A stretch of 19,192 nucleotides of DNA from the NCBI GenBank assembly GCA_025925615.1, contig JAICLN010000025.1:1-19192 (forward strand), read 5' to 3'. Below, one piece after another: positions 7,175 to 14,198 of the stretch (positions are counted from its first letter, which is position 1; each line of letters begins with the position of its first letter). Both the position numbers and the translations under genes were made by a program. The notes beneath the pieces were generated by a model. That model saw only the letters and a list, made by a program, of their open reading frames with translations, did not search any database and was not told the origin of the DNA. The DNA is from Actinomycetospora sp. (GTDB lineage: Bacteria > Actinomycetota > Actinomycetes > Mycobacteriales > Pseudonocardiaceae).

Positions 7175-7216
7175 CTACCCGTCGGTAGCCTCATCGCGAA
7201 CCGACACCCCCGGAGG
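7175..7216 (+). promoter_or_regulatory. ccr upstream region: inverted repeat, -10-like hexamer and Shine-Dalgarno
   Basis: CTACC (7175-7179) and GGTAG (7184-7188) form a 5-bp palindrome with a 4-nt centre. TAGCCT (7186-7191) is a possible -10, and GGAGG (7212-7216) is a strong ribosome site 9 nt before the GTG at 7226. This gene thus seems to have its own leader, unlike most neighbours. The palindrome could be an operator overlapping the -10; that part is inference. Confidence 0.4.
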
Positions 7217-7225
7217 CATCTGACC

Positions 7226-8557
7226 GTGCACGAGATCCGCGACGCCATCCTCGCCGACGAGCTCGCCGACCTTGCTTCCATCTCCGTCCCCGAGTCCTAC
7301 CGTGGCATCACGGTGCACGCCGACGAGGCCGAGATGTTCGCCGGCATGTCCTCGAAGGAGAAGGACCCGCGCAAGTCGCTGCACCTCGACGAGGTGCCGA
7401 CGCCGGAGCCCGCCGCCGGCGAGGCGATCGTCGCCGTCATGGCGAGTGCGATCAACTACAACACCGTCTGGACCTCGATCTTCGAGCCGGTGTCCACCTT
7501 CGGCTTCCTCAAGCGCTACGGGCGCATCTCGCCGCTGGCCAAGCGCCACGACCTGCCCTACCACGTGGTGGGCTCCGACCTCGCCGGCGTCGTCCTCAAG
7601 GTCGGCGAGGGCGTGCAGATGTGGAAGCCGGGCGACAAGGTCGTCGCGCACTGCCTGTCGGTGGAGCTCGAGAGCCCCGAGGGCCACGACGACACGATGA
7701 TGGACCCGGAGCAGCGCATCTGGGGCTTCGAGACCAACTTCGGCGGCCTGGCCGACCTCGCGCTGGTCAAGACCAACCAGCTGATGCCCAAGCCGGCGCA
7801 CCTGACGTGGGAGGAGGCCGCCTCCCCCGGGCTGGTCAACTCCACCGCCTACCGCCAGCTGGTGAGCCCCAACGGCGCTAACATGACCCAGGGCGACGTC
7901 GTGCTGATCTGGGGCGCCTCGGGCGGCCTGGGCTCCTACGCCACGCAGTTCGCCCTCAACGGCGGCGCGACCCCGGTCTGCATCGTCTCCTCGCCCGAGA
8001 AGGCCGAGCTCTGCCGCAAGATGGGCGCCGAGCTGATCATCGACCGCTCCGCCGAGGGCTACAAGTTCTGGTCCGACCCCGACACCCAGGACCCGCGCGA
8101 GTGGAAGCGGTTCGGCTCGAAGATCCGTGAGCTCACCGGCGGCGACGACCCCGACATCGTCTTCGAGCACCCGGGCCGGGAGACCTTCGGCGCCTCGGTC
8201 TACGTCGCCAAGCGGGGCGGCACGATCGTCACCTGCGCCTCGACGTCGGGCTTCATGCACCAGTACGACAACCGCTACCTGTGGATGAACCTCAAGCGGA
8301 TCCTCGGCTCGCACTTCGCGAACTACAAGGAGGCCTACCTCGCCAACCGGCTGGTGGCCCAGGGGAAGATCCACCCCACGGTGTCGAAGACCTACGCGCT
8401 GGAGGAGACCGGCGAGGCGGCCAACGACGTCCACCACAACAGCCACCAGGGCAAGGTCGGCGTGCTCTGCCTCGCACCCGAGGAGGGCCTCGGGGTGACC
8501 AACCCCGAGCTGCGGGAGAAGCACATCACCGAGATCAACCGGTTCCGGGGCGAGTAG
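7226..8557 (+). CDS. ccr: Crotonyl-CoA carboxylase/reductase
   Basis: NADPH-dependent reductive carboxylation of crotonyl-CoA to (2S)-ethylmalonyl-CoA, the key step of the ethylmalonyl-CoA pathway and a source of ethylmalonyl extender units for polyketides. The 443-residue medium-chain dehydrogenase-fold protein is nearly colinear with streptomycete Ccr: DPRKSLHLDEVP (47-58), GFETNFGGLADLALV (167-181), nucleotide-binding GASGGLG (230-236), and GSHFANYKEA (361-370). The four CO2-pocket residues reported for Kitasatospora Ccr (Asn81, Phe170, Glu171, His365) correspond to Asn79, Phe168, Glu169 and His363, all present, so carboxylation and not just reduction is expected. The GTG start has GGAGG at 9-nt spacing. 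It follows the epimerase gene and is followed by a long palindrome. Confidence 0.97.
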   Translation: MHEIRDAILADELADLASISVPESYRGITVHADEAEMFAGMSSKEKDPRKSLHLDEVPTPEPAAGEAIVAVMASAINYNTVWTSIFEPVSTFGFLKRYGRISPLAKRHDLPYHVVGSDLAGVVLKVGEGVQMWKPGDKVVAHCLSVELESPEGHDDTMMDPEQRIWGFETNFGGLADLALVKTNQLMPKPAHLTWEEAASPGLVNSTAYRQLVSPNGANMTQGDVVLIWGASGGLGSYATQFALNGGATPVCIVSSPEKAELCRKMGAELIIDRSAEGYKFWSDPDTQDPREWKRFGSKIRELTGGDDPDIVFEHPGRETFGASVYVAKRGGTIVTCASTSGFMHQYDNRYLWMNLKRILGSHFANYKEAYLANRLVAQGKIHPTVSKTYALEETGEAANDVHHNSHQGKVGVLCLAPEEGLGVTNPELREKHITEINRFRGE

Positions 8558-8573
8558 GCCCCGCCCTGACGTG

Positions 8574-8619
8574 CGAACGGCCCGTTCGTCACCTTCTTCG
8601 GTGACGAACGGGCCGTTCG
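8574..8619. repeat. 20-bp perfect palindrome with nested repeats downstream of ccr
   Basis: Two exact 20-bp inverted arms (8574-8593 and 8600-8619) surround the loop TTCTTC. Each arm is itself a short inverted repeat (CGAACGG-C-CCGTTCG), so one long hairpin or two small ones can form. It starts 17 nt after the ccr stop. A terminator for ccr is possible, although no U-tract follows. The highly ordered sequence also looks like a member of a dispersed palindromic repeat family. Confidence 0.8.
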
Positions 8620-8746
8620 TGCGTTCGGGGGCGCCCGCACGGCTGTCCGAGAAGGGGTGATCGGGCTCACGGGTGGCGTGACCGGGAGCGATCCCCCCGA
8701 GTGCGGCGTGTTCGTCACCCGTCCGTGGCCGTGTCGCACACAGCCC

Positions 8747-8755
8747 TAGTAACCT
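8747..8755 (+). promoter_or_regulatory. -10-like element of the DivIVA-like gene
   Basis: TAGTAACCT lies 6-9 nt upstream of the ATG at 8762, with no Shine-Dalgarno, consistent with a leaderless or near-leaderless transcript. No clear -35. The preceding 8620-8746 stretch holds no gene. Confidence 0.35.
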
Positions 8756-8761
8756 GGGGCG

Positions 8762-9895
8762 ATGCCGTCGGGAGAGCGTGATCTGCTGCCTCTGGGCACC
8801 GGCTTCGACGTCGTCCGCCGCGGGTACGACCGCGGGCAGGTCGAGGAGCACCTCGACCGGGTCGAGGCCGATCTGCGCATCCTCACCGCCGACCGCGACG
8901 CGGCGGTGGCGCAGGCCTCCGAGCTCGCGAGAGCCCTCGACCGCACCCGGGCGCACGTCGAGGAGCTCCGCGCCCAGATCGACCGGCTGGCGGCCCCACC
9001 GGACTCCATGGAGGGCCTCTCGGAGCGCCTGCAGCGCATGCTGCGGCTCGCGCAGGACGAGGCCCGGGAGATGCGCTCCAGCGCCGAGCAGGCCGCCCGC
9101 CGCACCCGCGAGGAGGCCGACGAGCGCGCCCGCCGCACCGTCACCGACGCGGACGAGCAGGCCCACCGCAGCATCACCGAGGCCGACGAGCACGCCCACC
9201 GCACCGTCGCCGAGGCGGACGCCCAGGCCCGCGGCATGCTCGACGAGACGCGGCGTCAGGTCCGGGAGATGCTCGACGCCGCCGAGGCCGAGGCCGCCGA
9301 GGTCCGCACCCGCTTCGACTCCGGGGTCGAGGACAACGACCGCCGGCGCGACGCGATGGAGGACGAGCACCGCACGCTCATGGAGGCCGCGCGCGCCGAG
9401 GCCGCCCGCATCCGGAGCGACGCGGAGGCCGAGCGCCACCGTCTCGACGAGGAGTCCCGCGCCCGCCGGGTGCAGATCGAGGAGGACTTCGAGATCGCGA
9501 TGGCCTCGCGGCGCACGGAGGCGATGCGCGTGCTGGCCCGCAGCGAGGCCGACGCCCGCAACCGGGCCGAGACCCAGCTGCGCGACGCCGCCGCCGAGTC
9601 GGCCCGCCGGCGGCAGGAGGCGGACGCCGAGGTCTCCGAGATCCGGCGGCTGCGCTCCCGCGTGACCAACCAGCTCGCGGCCCTGCGCGAGTCCCTGATC
9701 GACCTCCCGGGCCTGGACGCCTTCCCCGAGGAGGCCGCCGACGAGACCCACCCGATGCGCGCCGCCGGGTCGGCGGCCACGCGACACCACGGCGCCCACC
9801 CTCTGCGCGACGACGAGCCCCCGAACGGCGACCACCCTGACGACGACGGGCGCGGGGCCTACGGCGCCCGCAGCGCGGCCGCCACGTCGTCCTAG
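8762..9895 (+). CDS. DivIVA/Scy/FilP-like coiled-coil cytoskeletal protein
   Basis: A 377-residue, highly charged, almost wholly alpha-helical protein. Residues 14-41 (GFDVVRRGYDRGQVEEHLDRV) match the N-terminal module of DivIVA-type proteins. From about 28 to 330 the sequence is coiled coil, with clear 11-residue (hendecad) repeats at 120-174 such as DEQAHRSITEA and DEHAHRTVAEA. The C-terminal 60 residues are disordered, rich in Asp, His, Gly and Pro. Hendecads plus this neighbourhood recall Scy and FilP, which organise polar growth in Streptomyces and, as I recall, are also encoded beside the methylmalonyl-CoA epimerase gene there. At this length it is closer to FilP than to the much longer Scy. 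It is predicted to be cytoplasmic and self-assembling near poles or septa. The family call is good; the exact orthologue is not certain. Confidence 0.8.
   Translation: MPSGERDLLPLGTGFDVVRRGYDRGQVEEHLDRVEADLRILTADRDAAVAQASELARALDRTRAHVEELRAQIDRLAAPPDSMEGLSERLQRMLRLAQDEAREMRSSAEQAARRTREEADERARRTVTDADEQAHRSITEADEHAHRTVAEADAQARGMLDETRRQVREMLDAAEAEAAEVRTRFDSGVEDNDRRRDAMEDEHRTLMEAARAEAARIRSDAEAERHRLDEESRARRVQIEEDFEIAMASRRTEAMRVLARSEADARNRAETQLRDAAAESARRRQEADAEVSEIRRLRSRVTNQLAALRESLIDLPGLDAFPEEAADETHPMRAAGSAATRHHGAHPLRDDEPPNGDHPDDDGRGAYGARSAAATSS
9119..9283 (+). repeat. Five hendecad (11-residue) repeats in the coiled-coil protein
   Basis: Residues 120-174 divide into five consecutive 11-residue units (DERARRTVTDA, DEQAHRSITEA, DEHAHRTVAEA, DAQARGMLDET, RRQVREMLDAA). 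The underlying 33-bp DNA units are related but diverged, so they have been kept by selection on protein structure. Hendecads favour straight or slightly right-handed coiled coils. Confidence 0.75.
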
Positions 9896-9905
9896 GCGCC
9901 GGCCC

Positions 9906-10166
9906 CTACCGGCTCCAGCAGCCGGTGTGCCAGTGCCGCCGATCGTCGCCCCCGCCGTCGGGACCGTCGACCGGCCACGCCACGACGTGGGCCGTGCCGG
10001 GCCGGACCTCCTGGTTGCAGCCCGGGCAGCGGTAGGTCTTGGTCGCCGCCGTCCCGCTGATCGAGCGCACGGCCCACCGACGGCCCGCCCGTTCGACGTA
10101 GGACAGGGCGCCGCCGAACAGCGGACCAGGTTCCCCGCCCGCTGCCCGTCGGTTGCGTCGTGCCAC
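9906..10166 (-). CDS. Small Cys/His (zinc-ribbon-like) protein, conserved hypothetical
   Basis: An 86-residue basic protein. Cys47-x2-Cys50 (YRCPGCNQEV), His60 (GTAHVVAW), and His78-x-His80-x2-Cys83 (RRHWHTGCW) suggest a single zinc site. The pattern HVVAWP...RRHWHTxCW is one I recall from small actinobacterial proteins sometimes labelled ATP/GTP-binding, for which I see no P-loop here. The GTG start at 10166 lies 14 nt after the stop of the 3-hydroxybutyryl-CoA dehydrogenase gene on the same strand, so it is probably co-transcribed. It converges on the DivIVA-like gene with a 10-nt gap, where a weak 5-bp hairpin (GCCGG/CCGGC, 9898-9913) overlaps its stop. Function unknown. Confidence 0.75.
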   Translation of the reverse strand: MARRNRRAAGGEPGPLFGGALSYVERAGRRWAVRSISGTAATKTYRCPGCNQEVRPGTAHVVAWPVDGPDGGGDDRRHWHTGCWSR

Positions 10167-10180
10167 GCGGCGACGTGCCC

Positions 10181-11959
10181 CTAGTTGTAGTCGCGGAACC
10201 CGTGCTTGGTCTTGCGACCGAGCCGGCCCGCCGTCACGAGGTGCTCGAGCAGCGGCGCCGGGGCGAACCCGGGGACGCGGAACTCCTGGTAGAGCGACCG
10301 CTCGATGGCCAGCGACACGTCGAGCCCGACCACGTCGAGCAGCGCGAACGGCCCCATCGGGAGGCCACAGCCGTTCTTCATGGCCAGGTCGATGTCGTCG
10401 ACGGTCGCGTAGTGCGCCTCGAGCATCGACACCGAGTCGTTCAGGTACGGGAAGAGCAGCGCGTTGACGATGAAGCCGGCGCGGTCACCGCAGAGCACCG
10501 GGTTCTTCTTGATCTTCGCGCAGAGCGCCCGCACGGTCGCGGTGACCTCGGGGGACGTGGTGATCGGCGAGACGATCTCGACGAGCTTCATCACCGCGGC
10601 CGGGTTGAAGAAGTGCATGCCGATGACGTCGTCGGGGCGGGAGGTCGCCGCGGCGCACTCCACGACCGGCAGCGACGACGTCGTCGTCGCGAGGATCGTG
10701 CCGGGCTTGCAGACCTCGTCGAGCGCGGAGAACGCGGCCTGCTTGACCCCGAGGTCCTCCGCGATGGCCTCGACGACGATGTCGCACTCGGCCAGGCCCG
10801 AGAACTCGACGGTCGTCGAGATGCGGCCGAGGACCTCGTCGCGGGCCTCCTCGGAGAGCCGGCCCTTGACGACCTGCTTCTCCAGCGACTTGCGCACCGC
10901 GGCCACGGCGCCCTCGCCCTTGGACTCCGAGCGGCCACGCACCACCGTGTCGTAGCCCGCCTTGGCGAAGACCTCGGCGATGCCGGTGGCCATCGTGCCG
11001 GTGCCGACCACGCCGACGCGGCTGATCGGGCGCAGCGAGGAGTCGTCGGCGCCGGGCGGCGGCGGGGTGAGGCCGTCGGGCACGACCTCGGACGAGCCGG
11101 GCTCGGCGTAGGTGTAGAAGCCGCGCCCGCTCTTCCGGCCGAGCAGCCCCGCCGTGATCATCTGCTTGAGGATCGGGGCCGGCGCGTGGCGCTGGTTGCG
11201 CGACTGCCGGTACATCTCCTCGAGGATCTCGTAGGCCGTGTCCAGGCCGATGAGGTCCATGAGGGCGAGCGGGCCCATCGGGTAGCCGCAGCCGTACTTC
11301 ATGGCGGCGTCGAGGTCCTCGCGGCCGGCGTAGTGCGACTCGAACATGCCGACGGCCTGGTTGAGGTAGGTGAACAGCAGCTGGTTGGCGATGAAGCCGG
11401 CGCGGTCGCCGCACACCACCGGCGACTTGCCCAGCCGCTCGGCCAGCGCCCGCACGTCCTCGACGACGGCGGGCTCGGTGACGACGGTGCGCACCAGCTC
11501 GACGAGCAGCTGCACCGGGGCCGGGTTGAAGAAGTGCATCCCGACGACGCGGCTGGGCCGCTCGGTGCGCACGGACAGCTCGGTGATCGACAGCGACGAG
11601 GTGTTGGACGCGAAGATCGTGTCCGGCCCGCAGACCTGGTCGAGAGCCGTGAAGACCTGGGCCTTGAGCTCCAGGCGCTCGGGCACGGCCTCGACGACCA
11701 GCGCGGCGTCGGCCAGGTCGGCGAGGTCGGTCGACACGCGGACCCGCTCGAGCAGCGCCGTCCGGTCCTCCTCGGCGAGCTTGCCGCGGGAGACGGCGCG
11801 CGCGGTGGAGTGCTCGACGATCTCCCGGCCGTGGGCCGCCGCGGCCTCGTCGACCTCGACGGCGACGACCTCGATGCCCGCGCGGGCGAACACCTCGGCG
11901 ATGCCAGCCCCCATCGTGCCCAGACCGACCACACCCACCCGGGCGAACTCGCGAGCCAC
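10181..11959 (-). CDS. Tandem-fused 3-hydroxybutyryl-CoA/3-hydroxyacyl-CoA dehydrogenase
   Basis: A 592-residue protein made of two complete 3-hydroxyacyl-CoA dehydrogenase modules (about 1-285 and 312-592), expected to oxidise or form 3-hydroxybutyryl-CoA in the route to crotonyl-CoA. Module 1 has GLGTMGAG (12-19), SNTSSL, and HFFNP with His142 and Glu154. Module 2 has GTGTMATG (319-326), TTTSSL, and HFFNP with His449 and Glu461. Both therefore keep the catalytic His-Glu pair. After the second beta-strand, module 1 has acidic residues (VEVDE, 34-38), typical of NAD, while module 2 has Arg (VRGRSE, 340-345), suggesting NADP. Two-module proteins of about 590 residues are usual in this group. 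The start chosen is GTG 11959, with GAAGGGA at 8-nt spacing; GTG 11965 and longer frames up to 12067 are alternatives with poorer ribosome sites. A 9-bp hairpin lies upstream. Confidence 0.92.
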   Translation of the reverse strand: MAREFARVGVVGLGTMGAGIAEVFARAGIEVVAVEVDEAAAAHGREIVEHSTARAVSRGKLAEEDRTALLERVRVSTDLADLADAALVVEAVPERLELKAQVFTALDQVCGPDTIFASNTSSLSITELSVRTERPSRVVGMHFFNPAPVQLLVELVRTVVTEPAVVEDVRALAERLGKSPVVCGDRAGFIANQLLFTYLNQAVGMFESHYAGREDLDAAMKYGCGYPMGPLALMDLIGLDTAYEILEEMYRQSRNQRHAPAPILKQMITAGLLGRKSGRGFYTYAEPGSSEVVPDGLTPPPPGADDSSLRPISRVGVVGTGTMATGIAEVFAKAGYDTVVRGRSESKGEGAVAAVRKSLEKQVVKGRLSEEARDEVLGRISTTVEFSGLAECDIVVEAIAEDLGVKQAAFSALDEVCKPGTILATTTSSLPVVECAAATSRPDDVIGMHFFNPAAVMKLVEIVSPITTSPEVTATVRALCAKIKKNPVLCGDRAGFIVNALLFPYLNDSVSMLEAHYATVDDIDLAMKNGCGLPMGPFALLDVVGLDVSLAIERSLYQEFRVPGFAPAPLLEHLVTAGRLGRKTKHGFRDYN

Positions 11960-11967
11960 GTCCACTG

Positions 11968-11974
11968 TCCCTTC
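11968..11974 (-). promoter_or_regulatory. Shine-Dalgarno that decides the dehydrogenase start
   Basis: GAAGGGA on the minus strand ends 8 nt before GTG 11959 but only 2 nt before GTG 11965, favouring the former. Confidence 0.55.
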
Positions 11975-11981
11975 GTCGACT

Positions 11982-12005
11982 CCCCGGGTCCTCACCGACC
12001 CGGGG
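11982..12005. terminator. 9-bp hairpin between the aldehyde dehydrogenase and 3-hydroxyacyl-CoA dehydrogenase genes
   Basis: CCCCGGGTC (11982-11990) and GACCCGGGG (11997-12005) are exact inverted arms with a 6-nt loop. It lies 76 nt after the aldehyde dehydrogenase stop and just upstream of the next gene on the same strand. It could terminate the first or act in the leader of the second. There is no U-tract, as is common for actinobacterial terminators. Confidence 0.5.
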
Positions 12006-12080
12006 TCGGGCGATCCTGTCACGCACCCCCGACGGGACCCACCCTTCGATCGGGCCCCGTGACGCACCCCTCGGGCGGCT

Positions 12081-13616
12081 TTACCGGTTCCGTCGGTAGA
12101 TCAGCCCGGCCAGCACCGTCATGGCCTTCACGACCCAGCCGGGCCGGTCGAACGTCATGACGTTGATGCTCTTGAAGCGGCGCTCGGAGACGGCGAGCGG
12201 GCGCGTGAACTCGCGCAGCCCGTCGCGGCCGTGGATGCGCCCGAAGCCGGAGTCGCCGACGCCGCCGAAGGGCAGCGAGGGCATGGCCGCGAACGCGATG
12301 ACGCCGTTGACCGAGACCATGCCGCAGCGCAGCCGGCGCGCGACCTCGTAGCCGCGCTTGCGCGCGAAGACCGACCCGCCGAGCCCGTAGCGCGAGGCGT
12401 TGGCCCGCTCGACGGCCTCGTCGATGTCGCGGACGCGGTTGACGACGACGGTGGGCCCGAACGTCTCGTCGGTGACCGCGATCGAGTCCTCGGGAACGTC
12501 GGCGAGCACCACCGGGTCGACGTAGGGCGCCCGCACCGAGTCCCGACCCCCGACGACGGCGCGTCCCCCGCGGGCGAGGGCGTCGTCGATCTGCGCGGAG
12601 ATGATCCCGATCTGGCTCGGCATGGTGATCGGGCCGTAGATCGAGCGGGACTCCCCGCCCGGACGGATCTTCGCGGCGCGCTGGGCGATCTTGTCGAGGA
12701 ACGCCTCGGCGACGGAGTCCACGACGTAGACCCGCTCCACCCCGACGCAGGTCTGCCCGGCGTTGGACATCGCGCCCCAGACCGCCGCCGCGGCCGCGTC
12801 GTCGAGGTCCGCGTCGGCGTCGACGAGCAGCGCGTCCTTGCCGCCGCACTCGACGAGCACCGGGGTGAGCGACTCCGCGCAGGTCGCCATGACCTTCTTC
12901 GCGGTGGCCGTGGAGCCGGTGAACGCGACCTTGTCGACACCCGCGCGGCACAGCGCCGCCCCGGTCTCGCCCTCGCCGGTGACCAGCCCGAACACCGCGT
13001 CGGTGCCCTCGGTGTGCGGGTCGGTCCCCCGCAGCACCTCGGCGAAGGTGTCGACGAGCCACTGCCCGACGCCGGGCGTCAGCTCGGAGGGCTTGAAGAC
13101 GACGGCGTTGCCCGCGGCGAGCGCGTAGACGATCGAGCCCATCGGGGTGAACACCGGGTAGTTCCACGGCCCGAGCACCCCGACGACGCCCAGCGGCCGG
13201 TACTCGACGGTGGCCTTGTGGTTGACCATGAGGGCACCCGCCTCGGCCCGCTTGCGCCCCAGCGCGGCCTTCGCGTGCTTACCCGCCCAGTGCAGGTGGT
13301 CGATGACGAGGACGACCTCGATCCGGGCGTCGTCGAGCGGCTTGCCGGTCTCGTGGCTGACCAGGCCCGCGAGCTCGTCGGTGCGGGAGATGAGCAGCCG
13401 GCGCCAGGCGGCGAGGCGGCTGCGGCGCCCGTCGAAGCCGAGGTCGGCCCACCAGTCGGCGACGCCCCGCGCCCGGGCCACGACCGCGCCGACCTGCTCC
13501 GCGGTGTGCCGGGGATGGGAGGCGACGACGGAGCCGTCCCGCGGGTCGAGCGAGTCGAAGGTGGCGGAGGCGGCCGCGGTGCTGGTGCTCGCGGGCTTCG
13601 GTGCCGTACTCGTCAT
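12081..13616 (-). CDS. NAD(P)-dependent aldehyde dehydrogenase
   Basis: A 511-residue aldehyde dehydrogenase superfamily enzyme oxidising an aldehyde to the acid; the substrate is not predictable. Key residues: Asn152 in GPWNYP, Lys175 in FKPSE, general-base Glu256 in LVECGGKDA, nucleophile Cys290 in NAGQTCVGVERV, and ETFGPT in the C-terminal part. The first 20 residues are Ser/Thr/Ala-rich and disordered. The C-terminus MTVLAGLIYRRNR is short, hydrophobic and then basic, which recalls membrane-associated fatty-aldehyde dehydrogenases but is only suggestive. The ATG at 13616 is preceded 7 nt upstream by a TAACGT hexamer, so it may be leaderless; the HIT gene stops 10 nt upstream, so read-through is also possible. 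Confidence 0.93.
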   Translation of the reverse strand: MTSTAPKPASTSTAAASATFDSLDPRDGSVVASHPRHTAEQVGAVVARARGVADWWADLGFDGRRSRLAAWRRLLISRTDELAGLVSHETGKPLDDARIEVVLVIDHLHWAGKHAKAALGRKRAEAGALMVNHKATVEYRPLGVVGVLGPWNYPVFTPMGSIVYALAAGNAVVFKPSELTPGVGQWLVDTFAEVLRGTDPHTEGTDAVFGLVTGEGETGAALCRAGVDKVAFTGSTATAKKVMATCAESLTPVLVECGGKDALLVDADADLDDAAAAAVWGAMSNAGQTCVGVERVYVVDSVAEAFLDKIAQRAAKIRPGGESRSIYGPITMPSQIGIISAQIDDALARGGRAVVGGRDSVRAPYVDPVVLADVPEDSIAVTDETFGPTVVVNRVRDIDEAVERANASRYGLGGSVFARKRGYEVARRLRCGMVSVNGVIAFAAMPSLPFGGVGDSGFGRIHGRDGLREFTRPLAVSERRFKSINVMTFDRPGWVVKAMTVLAGLIYRRNR

Positions 13617-13623
13617 GAGGTGG

Positions 13624-13629
13624 ACGTTA
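13624..13629 (-). promoter_or_regulatory. -10-like hexamer of the aldehyde dehydrogenase gene
   Basis: TAACGT on the minus strand ends 7 nt before ATG 13616 and overlaps the TAA stop of the HIT gene. No Shine-Dalgarno is visible. Confidence 0.3.
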
Positions 13630-14124
13630 CCGGCGGGTACACCTACGGCGCGAGGGGAGAGACGCCCGCATCCGGGTCGCGACGGCGTCGAGCGCACCCC
13701 GCTCGACCAGCCGGAACCGCCCGTCGAGCCGCAGCCCGTCCCCGGGGGTGCGCGGCAGGACGTGCAGGTGCCCGTGCCACACCTCCTGGCCCGCCGCGGC
13801 GCCGTCGGCAAGGAAGAGGTTGACGGCCTCGGCGAGCCCGGCGGCGCGGGCGGCGGCCGCGACCCGCCGTCCGAGCTCCCACACCGCGGCGCCCTCCTCG
13901 GGGGTCAGGTCGGCGAGGGAGGCGGCGTGGCGGCGGGGCACGACGAGCGTGTGGCCCGTGACCGCGGGCTGGACGTCGAGGAAGGCGGCGGCGAGGTCGT
14001 CGGTGGCGACGAGGCTCTGCTCGGCCCGACCGGCGACGATCGCGCAGAAGACGCACTCGCCGTCGACCTCGGCGGGCAGCACGACCCGTCGTCGTGGGGT
14101 TCTGCGGATAGGCGGGAGGCGCAT
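13627..14124 (-). CDS. HIT-family (histidine triad) nucleotide-binding protein
   Basis: A 165-residue HIT protein, a family of nucleotide hydrolases and transferases acting on AMP conjugates or dinucleoside polyphosphates. The catalytic triad HGHLHV gives His117, His119 and His121 in EVWHGHLHVLPR. The N-terminal CVFCAIVAG (24-32) and GHTLVVPRRH (57-66) are typical. Several starts are possible: ATG 14124 is used here because a -10-like TAGGGT (14149-14144) lies 19 nt upstream; GTG 14082 would give 151 residues, closer to the usual length, with MLPAEVDGECVFC at its start. It lies 74 nt downstream of nucS and 10 nt upstream of the aldehyde dehydrogenase gene, all on the same strand. The physiological substrate is not deducible. 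Confidence 0.88.
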   Translation of the reverse strand: MRLPPIRRTPRRRVVLPAEVDGECVFCAIVAGRAEQSLVATDDLAAAFLDVQPAVTGHTLVVPRRHAASLADLTPEEGAAVWELGRRVAAAARAAGLAEAVNLFLADGAAAGQEVWHGHLHVLPRTPGDGLRLDGRFRLVERGALDAVATRMRASLPSRRRCTRR

Positions 14125-14143
14125 GATCAATGTGGATTTCCGG

Positions 14144-14174
14144 ACCCTATCGGCGTGCTGAGTTGGATCCAGTG
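14144..14174. repeat. Second copy of the cydA-insert core, in the nucS-HIT spacer
   Basis: CCCTATCGGCGTGCT (14145-14159) is identical, in reverse complement, to 15 bp inside the cydA insert, and TCCAGTG nearby matches its flanking CACTGGA. The two are separated by 8 nt here and about 19 nt in cydA. On the minus strand this copy supplies the TAGGGT hexamer that may be the HIT promoter. Immediately beyond lie TGGATCCA and a GTGTC/GACAC inverted repeat. A 15-bp match alone could occur by chance in GC-rich DNA; the second shared block strengthens it. Confidence 0.4.
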
Positions 14175-14198
14175 TCTGCGATGCGACACCGCTGACAC

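Noticed and set aside
7175..9835. 886-codon open frame on the minus strand
   Set aside because: It is antisense to ccr and the DivIVA-like gene, both of which have firm motif support. Its composition (runs of Leu, Gly, Val, Ala, Asp, His) is the usual mirror of GC-rich coding DNA, and it contains the 8574 palindrome.
11960..12067. Longer N-terminus for the tandem dehydrogenase
   Set aside because: The extra residues (MRHGARSKGGSRRG...) are low-complexity, cross the 9-bp hairpin, and have no ribosome site; family members begin just before the first Rossmann strand.
10160..12160. 666-codon open frame on the plus strand
   Set aside because: Antisense shadow of the tandem dehydrogenase, with Arg/His/Asp/Gly-rich sequence and no recognisable domain.
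13617..13811. Longer N-terminus for the aldehyde dehydrogenase
   Set aside because: It would overlap the HIT gene by nearly 200 bp and adds a Cys/Gly/Ser-rich stretch not seen in the family.
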